NCBI RefSeq assembly: GCF_018069755.1
Contig: NZ_JAGQDE010000017.1
Coordinates: forward strand, 1-64,000
Length of the DNA: 64,000 nt
Origin: Ideonella aquatica
GTDB lineage: Bacteria; Pseudomonadota; Gammaproteobacteria; Burkholderiales; Burkholderiaceae_C
Direction of reading: 5' to 3'
The first letter of the stretch is position 1. Each line of letters begins with the position of its first letter. A program made the position numbers and the translations under genes. Of the stretch, positions 32,889 through 41,914 are shown piece after piece. Under the pieces are notes generated by a model that was given only the letters and a program-made list of their open reading frames with translations, searched no databases and had not been told where the DNA came from.

Positions 32889-33878
32889 TCATCCCAGCAG
32901 GTTGGCCAGCTTCAGCAGCGCCAGCAGCAGCATCCACAGCACCACCGAGCGCCAGACCAGGCCCACCACGCTGCCCAGATGGCCCAGCTCCGGGGGCAGG
33001 CCGGGGGTGGAGCCGGTGGCGTCGGTGGCCTCGGCGTCGCCACTGGCAAAGGTGCGGCTGCGGTCGGGCGTCACGCCCGGGGCGGCGGCGCCGCCCAGCT
33101 GCACCCCCACCGCGCCGGCGGCGGCGGCCAGGATGATGCCCTCGTTGGCATGCTTCCACAGACCCGCATCGCGGCGCCAGCCGGCCACCGCGTCCTCGAA
33201 ATTGCCCACCACCGCAAAGCCAAAGGCGGTGAGGCGCGCAGGCACGTGGTCAATCAGGTTGAAAGCGCGCTGTGACAGCGCGCGCAGGTTGTCATTGACC
33301 GGCACGCCCAAGTGGTGGCTCTTGAAAGCCCAGTAGCGGCTGGCGAACTCGGCCATGCGGTAGAGCACCGCGCCGGCCGGGCCCAGGCCCAGCGCCGCCA
33401 GCACCACATAGCAGAAGAAGACGCCGAAGACATGGCGGTGTGCAGCCAGCAGCGCGTGTTCCAGCACGTGGCGCAGCAACTCGGTACGCGGCAGCTCCGA
33501 CGCGTCCAGGTGGCGCCACTCGGCCAGCAGGCGGCGGGCGCCGTCCTCGTCGCCTTTCTCCAGCGCCTCGCGGATGTCGGTGAAGTAGTGGCTGAACTGG
33601 CGAAAACCCAAGGTCAGGTAGATCACCAGCACATCGATGGCCAGCGCCAGGAAGAAGCTGATGTAGGTGGCCAGCACCCAGTGCAGCGCCCAGGCCAGCA
33701 GGGCCGGCACGATGACCGTCACCACCCAGACGATGCGCGCATGCTGGGGCTGGCCGGCGTCAAAGTTGCGGCCAGTCCAGCCGACCCAGTCGGCCAGCGT
33801 GTCATGGACCCAGTTGTCGCGCGGCAGCGGCTTGATCTGCTCAAGCACCAGCGCGAAGAGGACGGCGAAGAAACTCAC
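32889..33878 (-). CDS. CobD/CbiB family membrane protein
   Basis: 329 residues with about five hydrophobic segments, starting MSFFAVLFALVLEQIKPLP. The blocks FRQFSHYFTDIREALEKGD, ASRYWAFKSHH and NLIDHVPARLTAFGFAVVGNFEDAVAGWR match the CobD/CbiB (adenosylcobinamide-phosphate synthase)/AmpE superfamily. No other cobalamin genes are nearby, so a role in B12 synthesis is doubtful; an AmpE-like envelope function is an alternative. It is 28 bp downstream of the Nudix gene. Confidence 0.8.
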   Translation of the reverse strand: MSFFAVLFALVLEQIKPLPRDNWVHDTLADWVGWTGRNFDAGQPQHARIVWVVTVIVPALLAWALHWVLATYISFFLALAIDVLVIYLTLGFRQFSHYFTDIREALEKGDEDGARRLLAEWRHLDASELPRTELLRHVLEHALLAAHRHVFGVFFCYVVLAALGLGPAGAVLYRMAEFASRYWAFKSHHLGVPVNDNLRALSQRAFNLIDHVPARLTAFGFAVVGNFEDAVAGWRRDAGLWKHANEGIILAAAAGAVGVQLGGAAAPGVTPDRSRTFASGDAEATDATGSTPGLPPELGHLGSVVGLVWRSVVLWMLLLALLKLANLLG

Positions 33879-33906
33879 GCTGGTGATGATACCCAGCGTT
33901 GGCGGC

Positions 33907-34632
33907 TCAATCGTCGGCCAGCAGGTGGTAGAGATTGCGCAGCATCGCGGCTGTGGCGCCCCAGATGAAGAAGCGGTCGGGCTGGCCCGCCGGGTCGGGT
34001 GACCAGGGCATGGAGAGGAACTCGCGCCAGACGCCTGGCGCCGCCTCGAAGCGGTGGCGCCGGTGGTGCGCCGGGTCCATCAGAAAGGCCAGCGGCACCT
34101 CGAAGGCCTCGGCCACCTCGAAGCTGTCCAGCGCCAGCGTGTGCTGCGGGTCGACCAGGCCGACCACCGGCGTCACGACATAGCGGGTGACGGTGGTGTA
34201 GCTGGGCAGGCGGGCGATGACCTCGATGCGGTCGGCGGCCAGGCCCACTTCCTCGTGGGCCTCGCGCAGCGCGGTGGCCACCGCGTCGGCGTCCTCGGGG
34301 TCGGTGCGGCCGCCAGGAAAGCTGATCTGGCCGGCGTGGTCGTGCAGGTGGGCGGTGCGCTCGGTCAGCAGCACCGACAGGCCGCCGGGCCGCTGTACCA
34401 GCGGCACCAGCACCGCGGCGGGCGTGGGCTCGCGGTCGAAGTGCAGGTCGTGGCGGTTGCCGTCACCGGCGATCGGGGCGGTGCGGACGTGGGCCTCAGC
34501 CAGTTGGCGGCGAATGCGCTCGGGCTGCAGCGCCTGGGCAGGAATCGCCGGCAGATGGGCGTCGGTGGCGATGACCGGGATGGCGCGGGGATCGCGGATC
34601 AGGCGGCTGGGACGGGGTGGCGGCGCGTTCAT
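33907..34632 (-). CDS. Nudix hydrolase, CoA pyrophosphatase type
   Basis: 241 residues. The Nudix box runs GGRTDPEDADAVATALREAH then EEVGL, preceded by HAGQISFPGG, the UPF0035/NUDT7-8/YeaB signature typical of CoA diphosphatases. The reaction is hydrolysis of CoA to 3',5'-ADP and phosphopantetheine, with Mg2+ bound by the box glutamates. Followed at 28 bp by the CobD/CbiB-like gene. Confidence 0.9.
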   Translation of the reverse strand: MNAPPPRPSRLIRDPRAIPVIATDAHLPAIPAQALQPERIRRQLAEAHVRTAPIAGDGNRHDLHFDREPTPAAVLVPLVQRPGGLSVLLTERTAHLHDHAGQISFPGGRTDPEDADAVATALREAHEEVGLAADRIEVIARLPSYTTVTRYVVTPVVGLVDPQHTLALDSFEVAEAFEVPLAFLMDPAHHRRHRFEAAPGVWREFLSMPWSPDPAGQPDRFFIWGATAAMLRNLYHLLADD

Positions 34633-34660
34633 GCTCGGCCATGATAGGCGCCGCGCCCGC

Positions 34661-34948
34661 TCAGCGCAGGCTGCCCACGTAGCGCCGCATCGCCGAGCCC
34701 AGCGTGGCGGCGGGCGAGGCCGGTGCCAGGGCCGGCGGCGGCGCGGGCGGTGCCGGGAACAGCGCCTCGGCCAGCCGGTCGGCGCGCGCGATGCAGTCGC
34801 GCTGGCCGCTGGCGCGTGCCACGCCGATGATCTCGCGCGCGTAGGCCGGATCCTTGATCAGCCACTCGACGTCGGTGACGCGGCCGACATGGCGTCGCAG
34901 CAGCACGTGCAGATGCGCGGCCAGGGCCAGCTTCTCACTCTCCAGCAT
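34661..34948 (-). CDS. Conserved small protein, unknown function, downstream of ammonium transporter
   Basis: 95 residues with AAGGAG 9 nt before ATG 34948. The N-terminal ~60 residues are helical (MLESEKLALAAHLHVLLRRHVGRVTDVEWLI...), followed by a Pro/Ala-rich linker and a basic C-terminus. There is no signal peptide or cysteine motif. It begins 18 bp after amtB, so the two form one transcript. The slot often holds a PII gene next to amtB, but this is not PII. Function unknown. Confidence 0.7.
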   Translation of the reverse strand: MLESEKLALAAHLHVLLRRHVGRVTDVEWLIKDPAYAREIIGVARASGQRDCIARADRLAEALFPAPPAPPPALAPASPAATLGSAMRRYVGSLR

Positions 34949-34966
34949 GGTGGTTTGCTCCTTGGG

Positions 34967-36214
34967 TCACTCAATGCGTTCACCGTGCTGCGCCAGGTCC
35001 AGGCCCAGGCGCTCCTGATCCGGGCTGAGGCGCAGGCCCACCAGCGCGTCGACCAGCCACAGCAGCAAGGCCGTGCCCAGACCGCTGAACAGCACGGTGG
35101 CAGCAGCAGCCAGGGCCTGGGCTGGCAGCGAGCCGGCGACGCCGCCCACCAGCGGCTCGGCCAGCAGTCCGGTCAGCAACGCTCCCACCAGACCGCCAAT
35201 GCCATGCACACCAAACACGTCCAGCGAGTCGTCCACGCCCAGCAGGCGCTTCAGGCCGGTGGCGCCCCACAGACCCGCCACGCCAGCAATGGCGCCGATC
35301 AGCACCGCGTTGCCGGGGCCCACAAAGCCCGAAGCCGGCGTCACCGCCACCAGCCCCGCCACCACGCCGCTGCACAGGCCCAGCAGCGTGGGTGTGCGGC
35401 GCAGCGTCCACTCGGCCAGCATCCAGCCCAGCGCGCCAGCAGCGCCAGCCAGCTGGGTGGCCAGCATGGCCATCGCGGCGCGCGCATCGGCGGCCCCGGC
35501 CGAGCCGGCATTGAAGCCGATCCAGCCCACCCACAGCAGCGCCGCGCCAGTCATCGTGTGACCCAGGTGCGACGGGGTCAGCGCCTCGCGACCCCAGCCC
35601 TGGCGCGGACCCAGCCACCAGGCCGCCACCAGGCCAGCCACGCCGGCATTGAGATGCACCACGGTGCCACCGGCAAAGTCGAGCGCGCCGCGCTGCGCCA
35701 GCCAGCCCTCGGGCGACCAGACCCAGTGGGCCAGCGGCGCATACACGCCCAGCGACCACAGCGCGCTGAACCACAACAGGGCGGCAAAGCGCATGCGTTC
35801 GGCCACCGCGCCCACGATCAGTGCGGGCGTGATGATGGCGAAGCTGAGCTGGAACATCGCGAACACCGCCTCGGGCACCGTGGGCATCAGCGGGTGCACG
35901 CTGGCCAGGCCCTGCGGCTTGTCCACGCGCAGGCCGGCCATCCAGGGGTGGCGCCAGTCGCCGATCCAGCCATCACCGGGGCCGAAGGCCAGGCCATAGC
36001 CGATCGCGAACCACAGCAGGCTCACCAGGGCGGCGATGGCCAGCACCTGCGCCAGTGTGCCCAGCACGTTCTTGCGCCGCACCATGCCGGCATAGAACAG
36101 CGCCAGGCCAGGCAGGCTCATCAGCAGCACCAGTGTGGTGGCGCTGATCATCCAGGCGGTGTCGCCGGCGCTGAGCTGCGCGATCGGCACCAGAGCTGGC
36201 AAAGGGGTGGCCAT
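34967..36214 (-). CDS. amtB: Ammonium transporter
   Basis: 415 residues, about eleven membrane helices. Amt signatures: DTAWMISATTLVLLMSLPGLALFYAGMVRRKN at the start, the twin-His pore (GGTVVHLNAGVAGLVAAWW for the first; FGVHGIGGLVGALLTG for the second), and FVGPGNAVLIG. It conducts NH4+/NH3 through the inner membrane. It lacks a neighbouring glnK and is followed by a 95-residue unknown protein. No signal peptide is evident, unlike E. coli AmtB. Confidence 0.95.
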   Translation of the reverse strand: MATPLPALVPIAQLSAGDTAWMISATTLVLLMSLPGLALFYAGMVRRKNVLGTLAQVLAIAALVSLLWFAIGYGLAFGPGDGWIGDWRHPWMAGLRVDKPQGLASVHPLMPTVPEAVFAMFQLSFAIITPALIVGAVAERMRFAALLWFSALWSLGVYAPLAHWVWSPEGWLAQRGALDFAGGTVVHLNAGVAGLVAAWWLGPRQGWGREALTPSHLGHTMTGAALLWVGWIGFNAGSAGAADARAAMAMLATQLAGAAGALGWMLAEWTLRRTPTLLGLCSGVVAGLVAVTPASGFVGPGNAVLIGAIAGVAGLWGATGLKRLLGVDDSLDVFGVHGIGGLVGALLTGLLAEPLVGGVAGSLPAQALAAAATVLFSGLGTALLLWLVDALVGLRLSPDQERLGLDLAQHGERIE

Positions 36215-36282
36215 CGACGTCCTCTTGTTCTGTACTGCCCCCTGGACTCAGCAAGAACCCTGCCCAGCAGCGCCAGGCCGGG

Positions 36283-36312
36283 ACGAAAAAAAACCGCCCC
36301 GGTTGGGGCGGC
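36283..36312 (-). terminator. Rho-independent terminator of the rpsP-rimM-trmD-rplS operon
   Basis: On the minus strand GCCGCCCC-AACC-GGGGCGG is followed by eight T residues, 30 bases after the rplS stop. Classic shape. Confidence 0.95.
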
Positions 36313-36341
36313 TTTCTTGGGGGCAGGCGCGAGGCCGGCGA

Positions 36342-36695
36342 TCAGGACAGCTTTTCCTTGATGCGCGCCGACTTGCCCGAGCGCTGGCGCAGGTAGTACA
36401 GCTTGGCGCGGCGGACGTCACCGCGGCGCTTGACTTCGATCGAGGCGATCAGCGGGCTGTAGAGCTGGAAGGTCCGCTCGACGCCTTCGCCGCTGGAGAT
36501 CTTGCGCACGATGAAGCTGCTGTTCAGGCCGCGGTTGCGCTTGGCGATCACGACGCCTTCGTAGGCCTGCACGCGCTTGCGGGTGCCTTCAACGACGTTG
36601 ACGCTGACGATCACGGTGTCGCCGGGGGCAAAGGCCGGAATGGTCTTGCCAAGACGAGCAATTTCTTCCTGCTCGAGGGTCTGGATCAGGTTCAC
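36342..36695 (-). CDS. rplS: 50S ribosomal protein L19
   Basis: 117 residues from GTG at 36695, with GGAG upstream; the longer frame to 36743 covers the leader. Motifs: [46 protein letters not shown] and the basic C-terminal RRAKLYYLR. Last gene of the conserved operon rpsP-rimM-trmD-rplS. A possible private promoter lies in the trmD 3' end. Confidence 0.97.
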   Translation of the reverse strand: MNLIQTLEQEEIARLGKTIPAFAPGDTVIVSVNVVEGTRKRVQAYEGVVIAKRNRGLNSSFIVRKISSGEGVERTFQLYSPLIASIEVKRRGDVRRAKLYYLRQRSGKSARIKEKLS

Positions 36696-36793
36696 TGACT
36701 TCTCCGAAGTGATCGTGCCGGGGCTGGTTGAAAGATGGTGCATCCCTGGCGGTGCATGGATGCGTCCCTCGGCAGAGGATCGAAAAGCCGCTG

Positions 36794-36823
36794 ATTATAG
36801 CGCGGCGTCGCCCTGTGCGCCAA
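36794..36823 (-). promoter_or_regulatory. Candidate internal promoter for rplS
   Basis: On the minus strand TTGGCG (36823-36818), an 18-bp spacer and TATAAT (36799-36794), overlapping the trmD stop and about 100 bp before the rplS start. A perfect -10 in GC-rich DNA is unlikely by chance but is not proof. Confidence 0.5.
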
Positions 36824-37571
36824 GCGCGGCCAGGAAGCGCTCGTCGGCGGGGCTGAGGCGACCCGCCGCGCGGGCGGCGGCGATCAGGTCCGGGCGCCGG
36901 CGGGCCGTGAGTTCCAGTGAGCGTTCGCGGCGCCAGCGCTCAATCTGCGCGTGGTGGCCCGACAGCAGCACCGGCGGCACCGGCTGCACCGGCTCGCCCG
37001 GCGCTGGCGTCCACTGCTCGGGGCGGCTGAAGTGCGGGCAGTCAAGCAGGCCGTCCTCGAAGCTGTCCTGCTGGTGCGAGCGTGCATCGGCCAGCACGCC
37101 GTCCTGCAGCCGGGCAATGCCGTCCAGCAAGGCCAGCGCCGGCAGTTCGCCGCCGGACAGCACGAAGTCGCCCAGGCTCAGCTCCAGGTCCACATGGCGA
37201 TCCAGCAGGCGCTGATCAATCCCCTCGTAGCGGCCGCACAGCAGCACAGCGCCCGGGCCGCCAGCCATCTCGCGCAACAGGGCCTGGTCGATGCGCTGTC
37301 CTGTGGGGCTGAAGTGGATGACGGGTGCGGCGGCGGCGCGGTCAGCGCGCACCGCGGCCAGCGCGCGCTCCAGCGGCTCGGCCAGCATCACCATGCCGGG
37401 GCCACCGCCGTAGGGGCGGTCGTCGACACGACGGTAGTTGTCGTCGGCGAAGTCGCGCAGCGGCCAGCAGCGCACATCCACCTGGCCGGATTCAAAGGCG
37501 CGGCGCGTCACGCCCTGGGTCAGAAAGGGCGTGAACAGCTCAGGGAACAGCGTGACGACGTCAAAGCGCAT
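36795..37571 (-). CDS. trmD: tRNA (guanine-37-N1)-methyltransferase
   Basis: 258 residues. [17 protein letters not shown] at the start, YGGGPGMVM, and the trefoil-knot SAM site [12 protein letters not shown]...[12 protein letters not shown]. It methylates G37 of tRNAs and so prevents frameshifting. It starts 15 bp after rimM. Confidence 0.97.
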   Translation of the reverse strand: MRFDVVTLFPELFTPFLTQGVTRRAFESGQVDVRCWPLRDFADDNYRRVDDRPYGGGPGMVMLAEPLERALAAVRADRAAAAPVIHFSPTGQRIDQALLREMAGGPGAVLLCGRYEGIDQRLLDRHVDLELSLGDFVLSGGELPALALLDGIARLQDGVLADARSHQQDSFEDGLLDCPHFSRPEQWTPAPGEPVQPVPPVLLSGHHAQIERWRRERSLELTARRRPDLIAAARAAGRLSPADERFLAALGAQGDAAL

Positions 37572-37586
37572 GGCGCGGCCCGGTCG

Positions 37587-38192
37587 TCAGTAGTCCAGGC
37601 CCCAGTCGACAAGCAGGCGCTTGCCTGGCAGGTCGACCTCGTCGACATAGGCGTTCACGAAGGGGATCAGGCGTTCGGCCTCGTCGGGCGTGGCATCGGC
37701 CGCCGCATCCGGGCGGCGCACCCGCAGCACGCAGTGAGCGCCCGTCTCGAGCAGGTCGGTCACCGTGCCCAGCAGCGCGCCATCGCGGTTGAACACGCTC
37801 AGGCCGATCAGATCGACCCAGTAGAACTCGTCGGGGTCGGCGGTGGGAAAGCTCTGGCGCGAGATGAACACGCGCGCGCCCTTGAGGGACTCGGCGGCAG
37901 TGCGGTCGGCCACGTCCTGGGCGGTCGCAACCACGACCTCGCCGTGTTCCTTGGCGCTGGTGATCTTCAGCAGCGGTGGCAGCGGCGCCGGCTTGGCGGC
38001 ACGCACTGCGGCTGCCCCTTTGCCGGGCAGCGCGTCCGCCGGCTTGAGATACCAGCGGCGGGAGGAAAACAGGGCCTGGGGATCGGCGGAAAAAGGCTGG
38101 ACCTTGAATCCGCCCTTGATGCCCCAGGCGTCGAGGATGCGGCCGACTTCGACCGCGTCCTCGGGCCAGCTCACCGCATCAGGCGACGTCAT
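37587..38192 (-). CDS. rimM: 16S rRNA processing protein RimM
   Basis: 201 residues. N-terminal RimM domain (EVGRILDAWGIKGGFKVQPFS) and C-terminal PRC-barrel (DEFYWVDLIGLSVFN...LLVDWGLDY). It assists maturation of the 30S head together with S19. About 40 residues are inserted between strands of the N-terminal domain (PLPPLLKITSAKEHGE), slightly longer than E. coli RimM (~182). Confidence 0.95.
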   Translation of the reverse strand: MTSPDAVSWPEDAVEVGRILDAWGIKGGFKVQPFSADPQALFSSRRWYLKPADALPGKGAAAVRAAKPAPLPPLLKITSAKEHGEVVVATAQDVADRTAAESLKGARVFISRQSFPTADPDEFYWVDLIGLSVFNRDGALLGTVTDLLETGAHCVLRVRRPDAAADATPDEAERLIPFVNAYVDEVDLPGKRLLVDWGLDY

Positions 38193-38220
38193 GCGCGGAT
38201 GGGCGGGCCGGCCGGGCCGG

Positions 38221-38481
38221 TCAGGCGGCCGGAGCGACCTTGGCCTTGGCCTGGCCGATCAGGCGCGAGACGGTGTCCGACGGCTGGGCACCGACGCCGA
38301 TCCAGTAGGTCACGCGGTCCTGGGCCACGCGCAGGGCTTCTTCGCCCTCGGAGGCCACCGGGTTGTAGAAGCCGAGCTTCTCGATGAAGCGGCCATCACG
38401 GCGCTCGCGCGAATCGGCGACGACGATGTTGTAGAAGGGGCGCTTCTTGGAGCCACCACGGGCCAGACGAATCACGACCAT
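38221..38481 (-). CDS. rpsP: 30S ribosomal protein S16
   Basis: 86 residues: [21 protein letters not shown], then the signature [19 protein letters not shown]. First gene of the operon with rimM, trmD and rplS. Confidence 0.98.
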   Translation of the reverse strand: MVVIRLARGGSKKRPFYNIVVADSRERRDGRFIEKLGFYNPVASEGEEALRVAQDRVTYWIGVGAQPSDTVSRLIGQAKAKVAPAA

Positions 38482-38670
38482 TTGTCGTTCCTTGAGTTCA
38501 GTTCGTGTGGACCGCCGCGCCTGGGAGACACTGCCGGGATTGGCTGATCCGGTTGTCCAGGCCCCATGTCATGGAAGTCACGGGCCTGAACGCTGATCCA
38601 GCCCCGTAGATACGCCTGCTCGGTGCCCACGCTGGGCACGCACCGTCAGGCCGACGCTGGAAAACGTGGG

Positions 38671-38700
38671 ATTATAGGGGCTCTGCAGCGAATCAGACAA
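38671..38700 (-). promoter_or_regulatory. Promoter of the rpsP operon
   Basis: Minus strand: TTGTCT (38700-38695), 18-bp spacer, TATAAT (38676-38671), about 190 bp before the rpsP start. The long leader leaves room for regulation. The -35 abuts the start of the divergent GNAT gene at 38707. Confidence 0.7.
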
Positions 38701-38706
38701 ACCGCG

Positions 38707-39240
38707 ATGCCCGAGTTGCTCATCCGCCCCAGCACCGACGCCGACCTGCCGGCCATCACCGCGATCTACGGCCAGGCCGTGCTGCACGGCACCGGCACCT
38801 TCGAGCTGGAGCCGCCCGACCTGGCCGAGATGGCCCGCCGCCGCGCCGACGTGCTGGGCAAGCAACTGCCCTGGCTGGTGGCGCAGGGCAGCGACGGCGC
38901 GGTGCTGGGCTATGCCTACGCCAACCACTTCCGGCCGCGCCTGGCCTACCGCTTCTGCCTGGAAGACTCGATCTACCTGGCGCCCGCGGCCCAGGGCCGC
39001 GGTGTCGGCACCGCGCTGCTGGCTGAACTGATCGGGCAGTGCGAAGCCCGTGGCGCGCGGCAGATGCTGGCGGTGATCGGCGACAGCGCCAATGCCGGCT
39101 CGATCGGCGTGCACCGGCGACTGGGTTTCGAGCACACCGGGGTGCTCAAGGCCTCGGGCTGGAAGTTCGGCCGCTGGCTGGACGTGGTGCTGATGCAGCG
39201 CGCGCTGGGCGTGGGGGACAGCCTGCCCGCCACCGACTGA
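38707..39240 (+). CDS. GNAT N-acetyltransferase, phosphinothricin-acetyltransferase-like
   Basis: 177 residues from ATG 38707. Motifs of the Pat/YncA-type GNAT group: IRPSTDADLPAITAIYGQAVLHGTGTFE, acetyl-CoA loop APAAQGRGVGTALL and NAGSIGVHRRLGFEHTGVLKASGWKFGRW. It transfers acetyl from acetyl-CoA to an amino group; members act on methionine sulfone/sulfoximine or phosphinothricin. The substrate here is not known. No strong ribosome binding site; the start lies next to the rpsP promoter. Confidence 0.9.
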   Translation: MPELLIRPSTDADLPAITAIYGQAVLHGTGTFELEPPDLAEMARRRADVLGKQLPWLVAQGSDGAVLGYAYANHFRPRLAYRFCLEDSIYLAPAAQGRGVGTALLAELIGQCEARGARQMLAVIGDSANAGSIGVHRRLGFEHTGVLKASGWKFGRWLDVVLMQRALGVGDSLPATD

Positions 39241-39246
39241 GACGAC

Positions 39247-39268
39247 GAAGGGCCCCGCAGGGCCCTTC
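39247..39268. terminator. Hairpin between convergent GNAT and phosphate-transporter genes
   Basis: Perfect 9-bp arms GAAGGGCCC / GGGCCCTTC with a 4-nt loop, 6 bases after the GNAT stop and 20 bases after the transporter stop. It lacks a strong T-tract on either side, so efficiency is uncertain. Confidence 0.55.
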
Positions 39269-39288
39269 GGGGTGGCGCTGGCCGGTGC

Positions 39289-40299
39289 TCAGAACAGCAT
39301 CGTGCTGATCCAGTAGAACACCCCGGCCACGAAGGCCGCCGCCGGGATCGTGAAGATCCAGGCCCAGACGATGTTGCCGGCCAGGCCCCAGCGCACCGCC
39401 GACGGGTTGCGCACCGAGCCCACGCCCAGGATGGCGCCGGTGATGGTGTGGGTGGTGGACACCGGAATGCCCATCGAGGTGGCCAGGAACAGCGTCAGTG
39501 CGCCGCCGGTTTCGGCACAGAAGCCGCCCACCGGCTTGAGCTTGGTCAGGCGCTGACCCATGGTCTTGACGATGCGCCAGCCGCCAAACATGGTGCCCAG
39601 GCCGATCGCCATGTAGCAGGACCAGATCACCCAGTCGGGCGGCGCCTTGGCATCGATCGCCACATAGCCCGAGGCCACCAGCAGCATCCAGATGATGCCG
39701 ATGGTCTTTTGCGCGTCATTGCCGCCGTGGCCCAGCGAGTACAGGCCGGCAGAGACCAGCTGGAAGCGCCGGAACCAGCGGTCCACCCGCATCGGCGCGG
39801 TGCGCCTGAACACCCAGGACACACCCACCATCATCAGCGAGCCCAGCACGAAGCCCAGGAACGGCGAGACGAAGATGAAGACCACCGTCTTGGCGATGCC
39901 CGCACCAATCAGCTTGGACAGGCCGGCCTTGGTGATCACCGCGCCGATGATGCCGCCGATCAGCGCGTGCGAGCTGGACGAGGGAATGCCATACCACCAG
40001 GTGATGACGTTCCAGGTGATGGCGCCGATCAGCGCACCGAACACCACGTGGTGGTCCACCACGCCGGGCTCGACGATGCCCTTGCCAATCGTCTTGGCCA
40101 CACTGAGGTGGAAGACCGAGATGGCAATGACATTGAAGAAGGCGGCGAACAGCACCGCCTGCTGCGGCTTGAGCACGCCGGTGGAGACGACGGTGGCGAT
40201 CGAGTTGGCCGCGTCGTGGAAACCGTTCATGAAGTCGAATGCCAGGGCCAGCGCCACCAGCAGGACGACGAACCAGAACGCGATCTGGGCTGCTTCCAT
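39289..40299 (-). CDS. PiT-family inorganic phosphate transporter
   Basis: 336 residues, about ten membrane helices. The inverted-repeat signature appears twice: GFHDAANSIATVVSTGVLKPQQA near 30 and a later GGNDAQKTIGIIW. It is a low-affinity phosphate (metal-phosphate) symporter of the inner membrane. The gene starts 22 bp after the DUF47/PhoU-like gene, the standard pit accessory-pit operon. Confidence 0.95.
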   Translation of the reverse strand: MEAAQIAFWFVVLLVALALAFDFMNGFHDAANSIATVVSTGVLKPQQAVLFAAFFNVIAISVFHLSVAKTIGKGIVEPGVVDHHVVFGALIGAITWNVITWWYGIPSSSSHALIGGIIGAVITKAGLSKLIGAGIAKTVVFIFVSPFLGFVLGSLMMVGVSWVFRRTAPMRVDRWFRRFQLVSAGLYSLGHGGNDAQKTIGIIWMLLVASGYVAIDAKAPPDWVIWSCYMAIGLGTMFGGWRIVKTMGQRLTKLKPVGGFCAETGGALTLFLATSMGIPVSTTHTITGAILGVGSVRNPSAVRWGLAGNIVWAWIFTIPAAAFVAGVFYWISTMLF

Positions 40300-40321
40300 G
40301 AGAAGTCGGGGCCGCAGCGGC

Positions 40322-40969
40322 TCAGGAATTTTCGAGGACGACGCCCTCGATCAGGTTGGCCACATCCTCACAGCGGTCGGAGATCGACTCCATGTGCTCG
40401 TAGATGGCCTTCAGCTTGATCAGCTCCTTGACGTCGATGTCGTCTCGGAAGAGCTTGGACATGGCGCTGCGCATCACGCGGTCGGCGTCGCTTTCCAGAC
40501 GATCGATCTCCTCGCAGGTCTTGAGCGCGGCCTCGGCCACCTCGGGCTGCGACAGCTTGGGCAGCAGCGACACCGCGTGCTGCACGCGCTCGCAGCATTT
40601 GAGCGAGATGTCGCCCAGGCGGATCACGTCCTCGTTGACGTTTTGCACGTTGTACAGCGCCATCACCTCGGAGGAGTCCTGCAGCAGGTCCAGGATGTCG
40701 TCCATGGCATTGATCAGGCCGTGGATCTGTTCGCGGTCGATCGGCGTGATGAAGCTGCGGTGCAGCAGGCGGTTGACCTCGGCGGTGACCTTGTCGGCGG
40801 CGCGCTCGGCGTTGTCCACCTCGGCGGCGTACTTTTCACGCAGATCGGCCGTGCTGTAGTACTGGATCATCGAGGTGAAGGAACGGGCCCCTTCGGCGAT
40901 GTACTTGCCGTGCTCGTTGAAGAGTTCGAAAAAGTTGCCCTCTTTGGGCAACAGCTTGCCGAAAAACAT
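40322..40969 (-). CDS. DUF47 PhoU-like Pit accessory protein
   Basis: 215 residues from ATG 40969, with AGGAG 7 nt upstream. All-helical; MFFGKLLPKEGNFFELFNEH start, REQIHGLINAMDDILDLLQDSSEVMALY, and CEEIDRLESDADRVMRSAM. DUF47 proteins resemble PhoU and modulate the adjacent PiT transporter. No phosphate-starvation box could be identified. Confidence 0.93.
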   Translation of the reverse strand: MFFGKLLPKEGNFFELFNEHGKYIAEGARSFTSMIQYYSTADLREKYAAEVDNAERAADKVTAEVNRLLHRSFITPIDREQIHGLINAMDDILDLLQDSSEVMALYNVQNVNEDVIRLGDISLKCCERVQHAVSLLPKLSQPEVAEAALKTCEEIDRLESDADRVMRSAMSKLFRDDIDVKELIKLKAIYEHMESISDRCEDVANLIEGVVLENS

Positions 40970-41062
40970 CCGGTTCTCCTCCGGCCCGGTACGGGCGCAA
41001 AAAGGGGCGGTGACTGTCACACAACAGTCATCGCCCTGTCATGGGCGCATTCTAGCGGCCCG

Positions 41063-41425
41063 TCAGGACCGGAAGATGAAGTAGACCGCGCCCAACAGGC
41101 ACAGGCCGGCCCACAGGTAATCCAGCTTCAGCGGCTGCCCCATGTAGAACACCGCGAAGGGCACGAAGACCGCCAGGGTGATCACCTCCTGGGCGATCTT
41201 CAGCTGGGCCAGGCTGTAACCGCCGGCGTAGCCGATGCGGTTGGCGGGCACCTGCAGCAGGTACTCGAACAGCGCAATGCCCCAGCTGACCAAGGCTGCC
41301 ACATACCAGGCCTGGGTGGACTGGTGGCGCAGGTGGCCATACCAGGCCATGGTCATGAACAGGTTGGACAGGGTGAGCAGGCCAAAGGTCTGCACCCACA
41401 GCGGCAGGCTGGTCAGCCAGGTCAT
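41063..41425 (-). CDS. DUF486 small DMT-type membrane protein
   Basis: 120 residues from ATG 41425, four membrane helices. SNLFMTMAWYGHLRH, WGIALFEYLLQVPANRIGY and LKIAQEVITL are the DUF486 signature. It may be a small drug/metabolite transporter that works as a dimer; the substrate is unknown. It follows folK by 10 bp. Confidence 0.9.
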   Translation of the reverse strand: MTWLTSLPLWVQTFGLLTLSNLFMTMAWYGHLRHQSTQAWYVAALVSWGIALFEYLLQVPANRIGYAGGYSLAQLKIAQEVITLAVFVPFAVFYMGQPLKLDYLWAGLCLLGAVYFIFRS

Positions 41426-41435
41426 GCCAGGGCCC

Positions 41436-41909
41436 TTACAGGGGTTCGAGACGCTGGTCGGCCACGGCCGCCAGCAGCGTGGGCCAGTCGCCCTGTGGCA
41501 GCACCAGCGTCGGCGCCAGCTGGGCCAATGGGTGCAGCACAAAGGCGCGCTGGTGCATGCGCGGGTGCGGCAGCGTCAGCACCGGGTCGTCCTGGGACCG
41601 CTGGCCGTACAGCAGCAGGTCCAGGTCCAGCGTGCGCGGCGCGTTGCGGTAGGGACGCTCGCGGCCGTGGTGCAGCTCGATGTCCTGCAGCACGGCCAGC
41701 AGCTCGTAGGCGCCCAATGTGGTGCGCACGCGGCCGACGGCGTTGATGTAGTCGGGGCCGCCGGCATCGACCGGGGCGCTGCGCCACAGGCCGGACAAGC
41801 CATCGGCCTGCACACCGGCCCTGCCCGTCAGCGCCCGCCAGGACTGCAGCAGCGTGTCCCGGGCGTCGCCCAGGTTGGCGCCCAGGCCGATGTAGGCGAG
41901 CTCGGCCAT
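41436..41909 (-). CDS. folK: 2-amino-4-hydroxy-6-hydroxymethyldihydropteridine pyrophosphokinase
   Basis: 157 residues. YIGLGANLGD at the N-terminus, then RPYRNAPRTLDLDLLLYG (the HPPK signature with catalytic Asp pair) and LPHPRMHQRAFVLHPL. It transfers pyrophosphate from ATP to the pterin in folate synthesis. It is 5 bp after pcnB, a pairing conserved in many proteobacteria. Confidence 0.97.
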   Translation of the reverse strand: MAELAYIGLGANLGDARDTLLQSWRALTGRAGVQADGLSGLWRSAPVDAGGPDYINAVGRVRTTLGAYELLAVLQDIELHHGRERPYRNAPRTLDLDLLLYGQRSQDDPVLTLPHPRMHQRAFVLHPLAQLAPTLVLPQGDWPTLLAAVADQRLEPL

Positions 41910-41914
41910 GGTGA

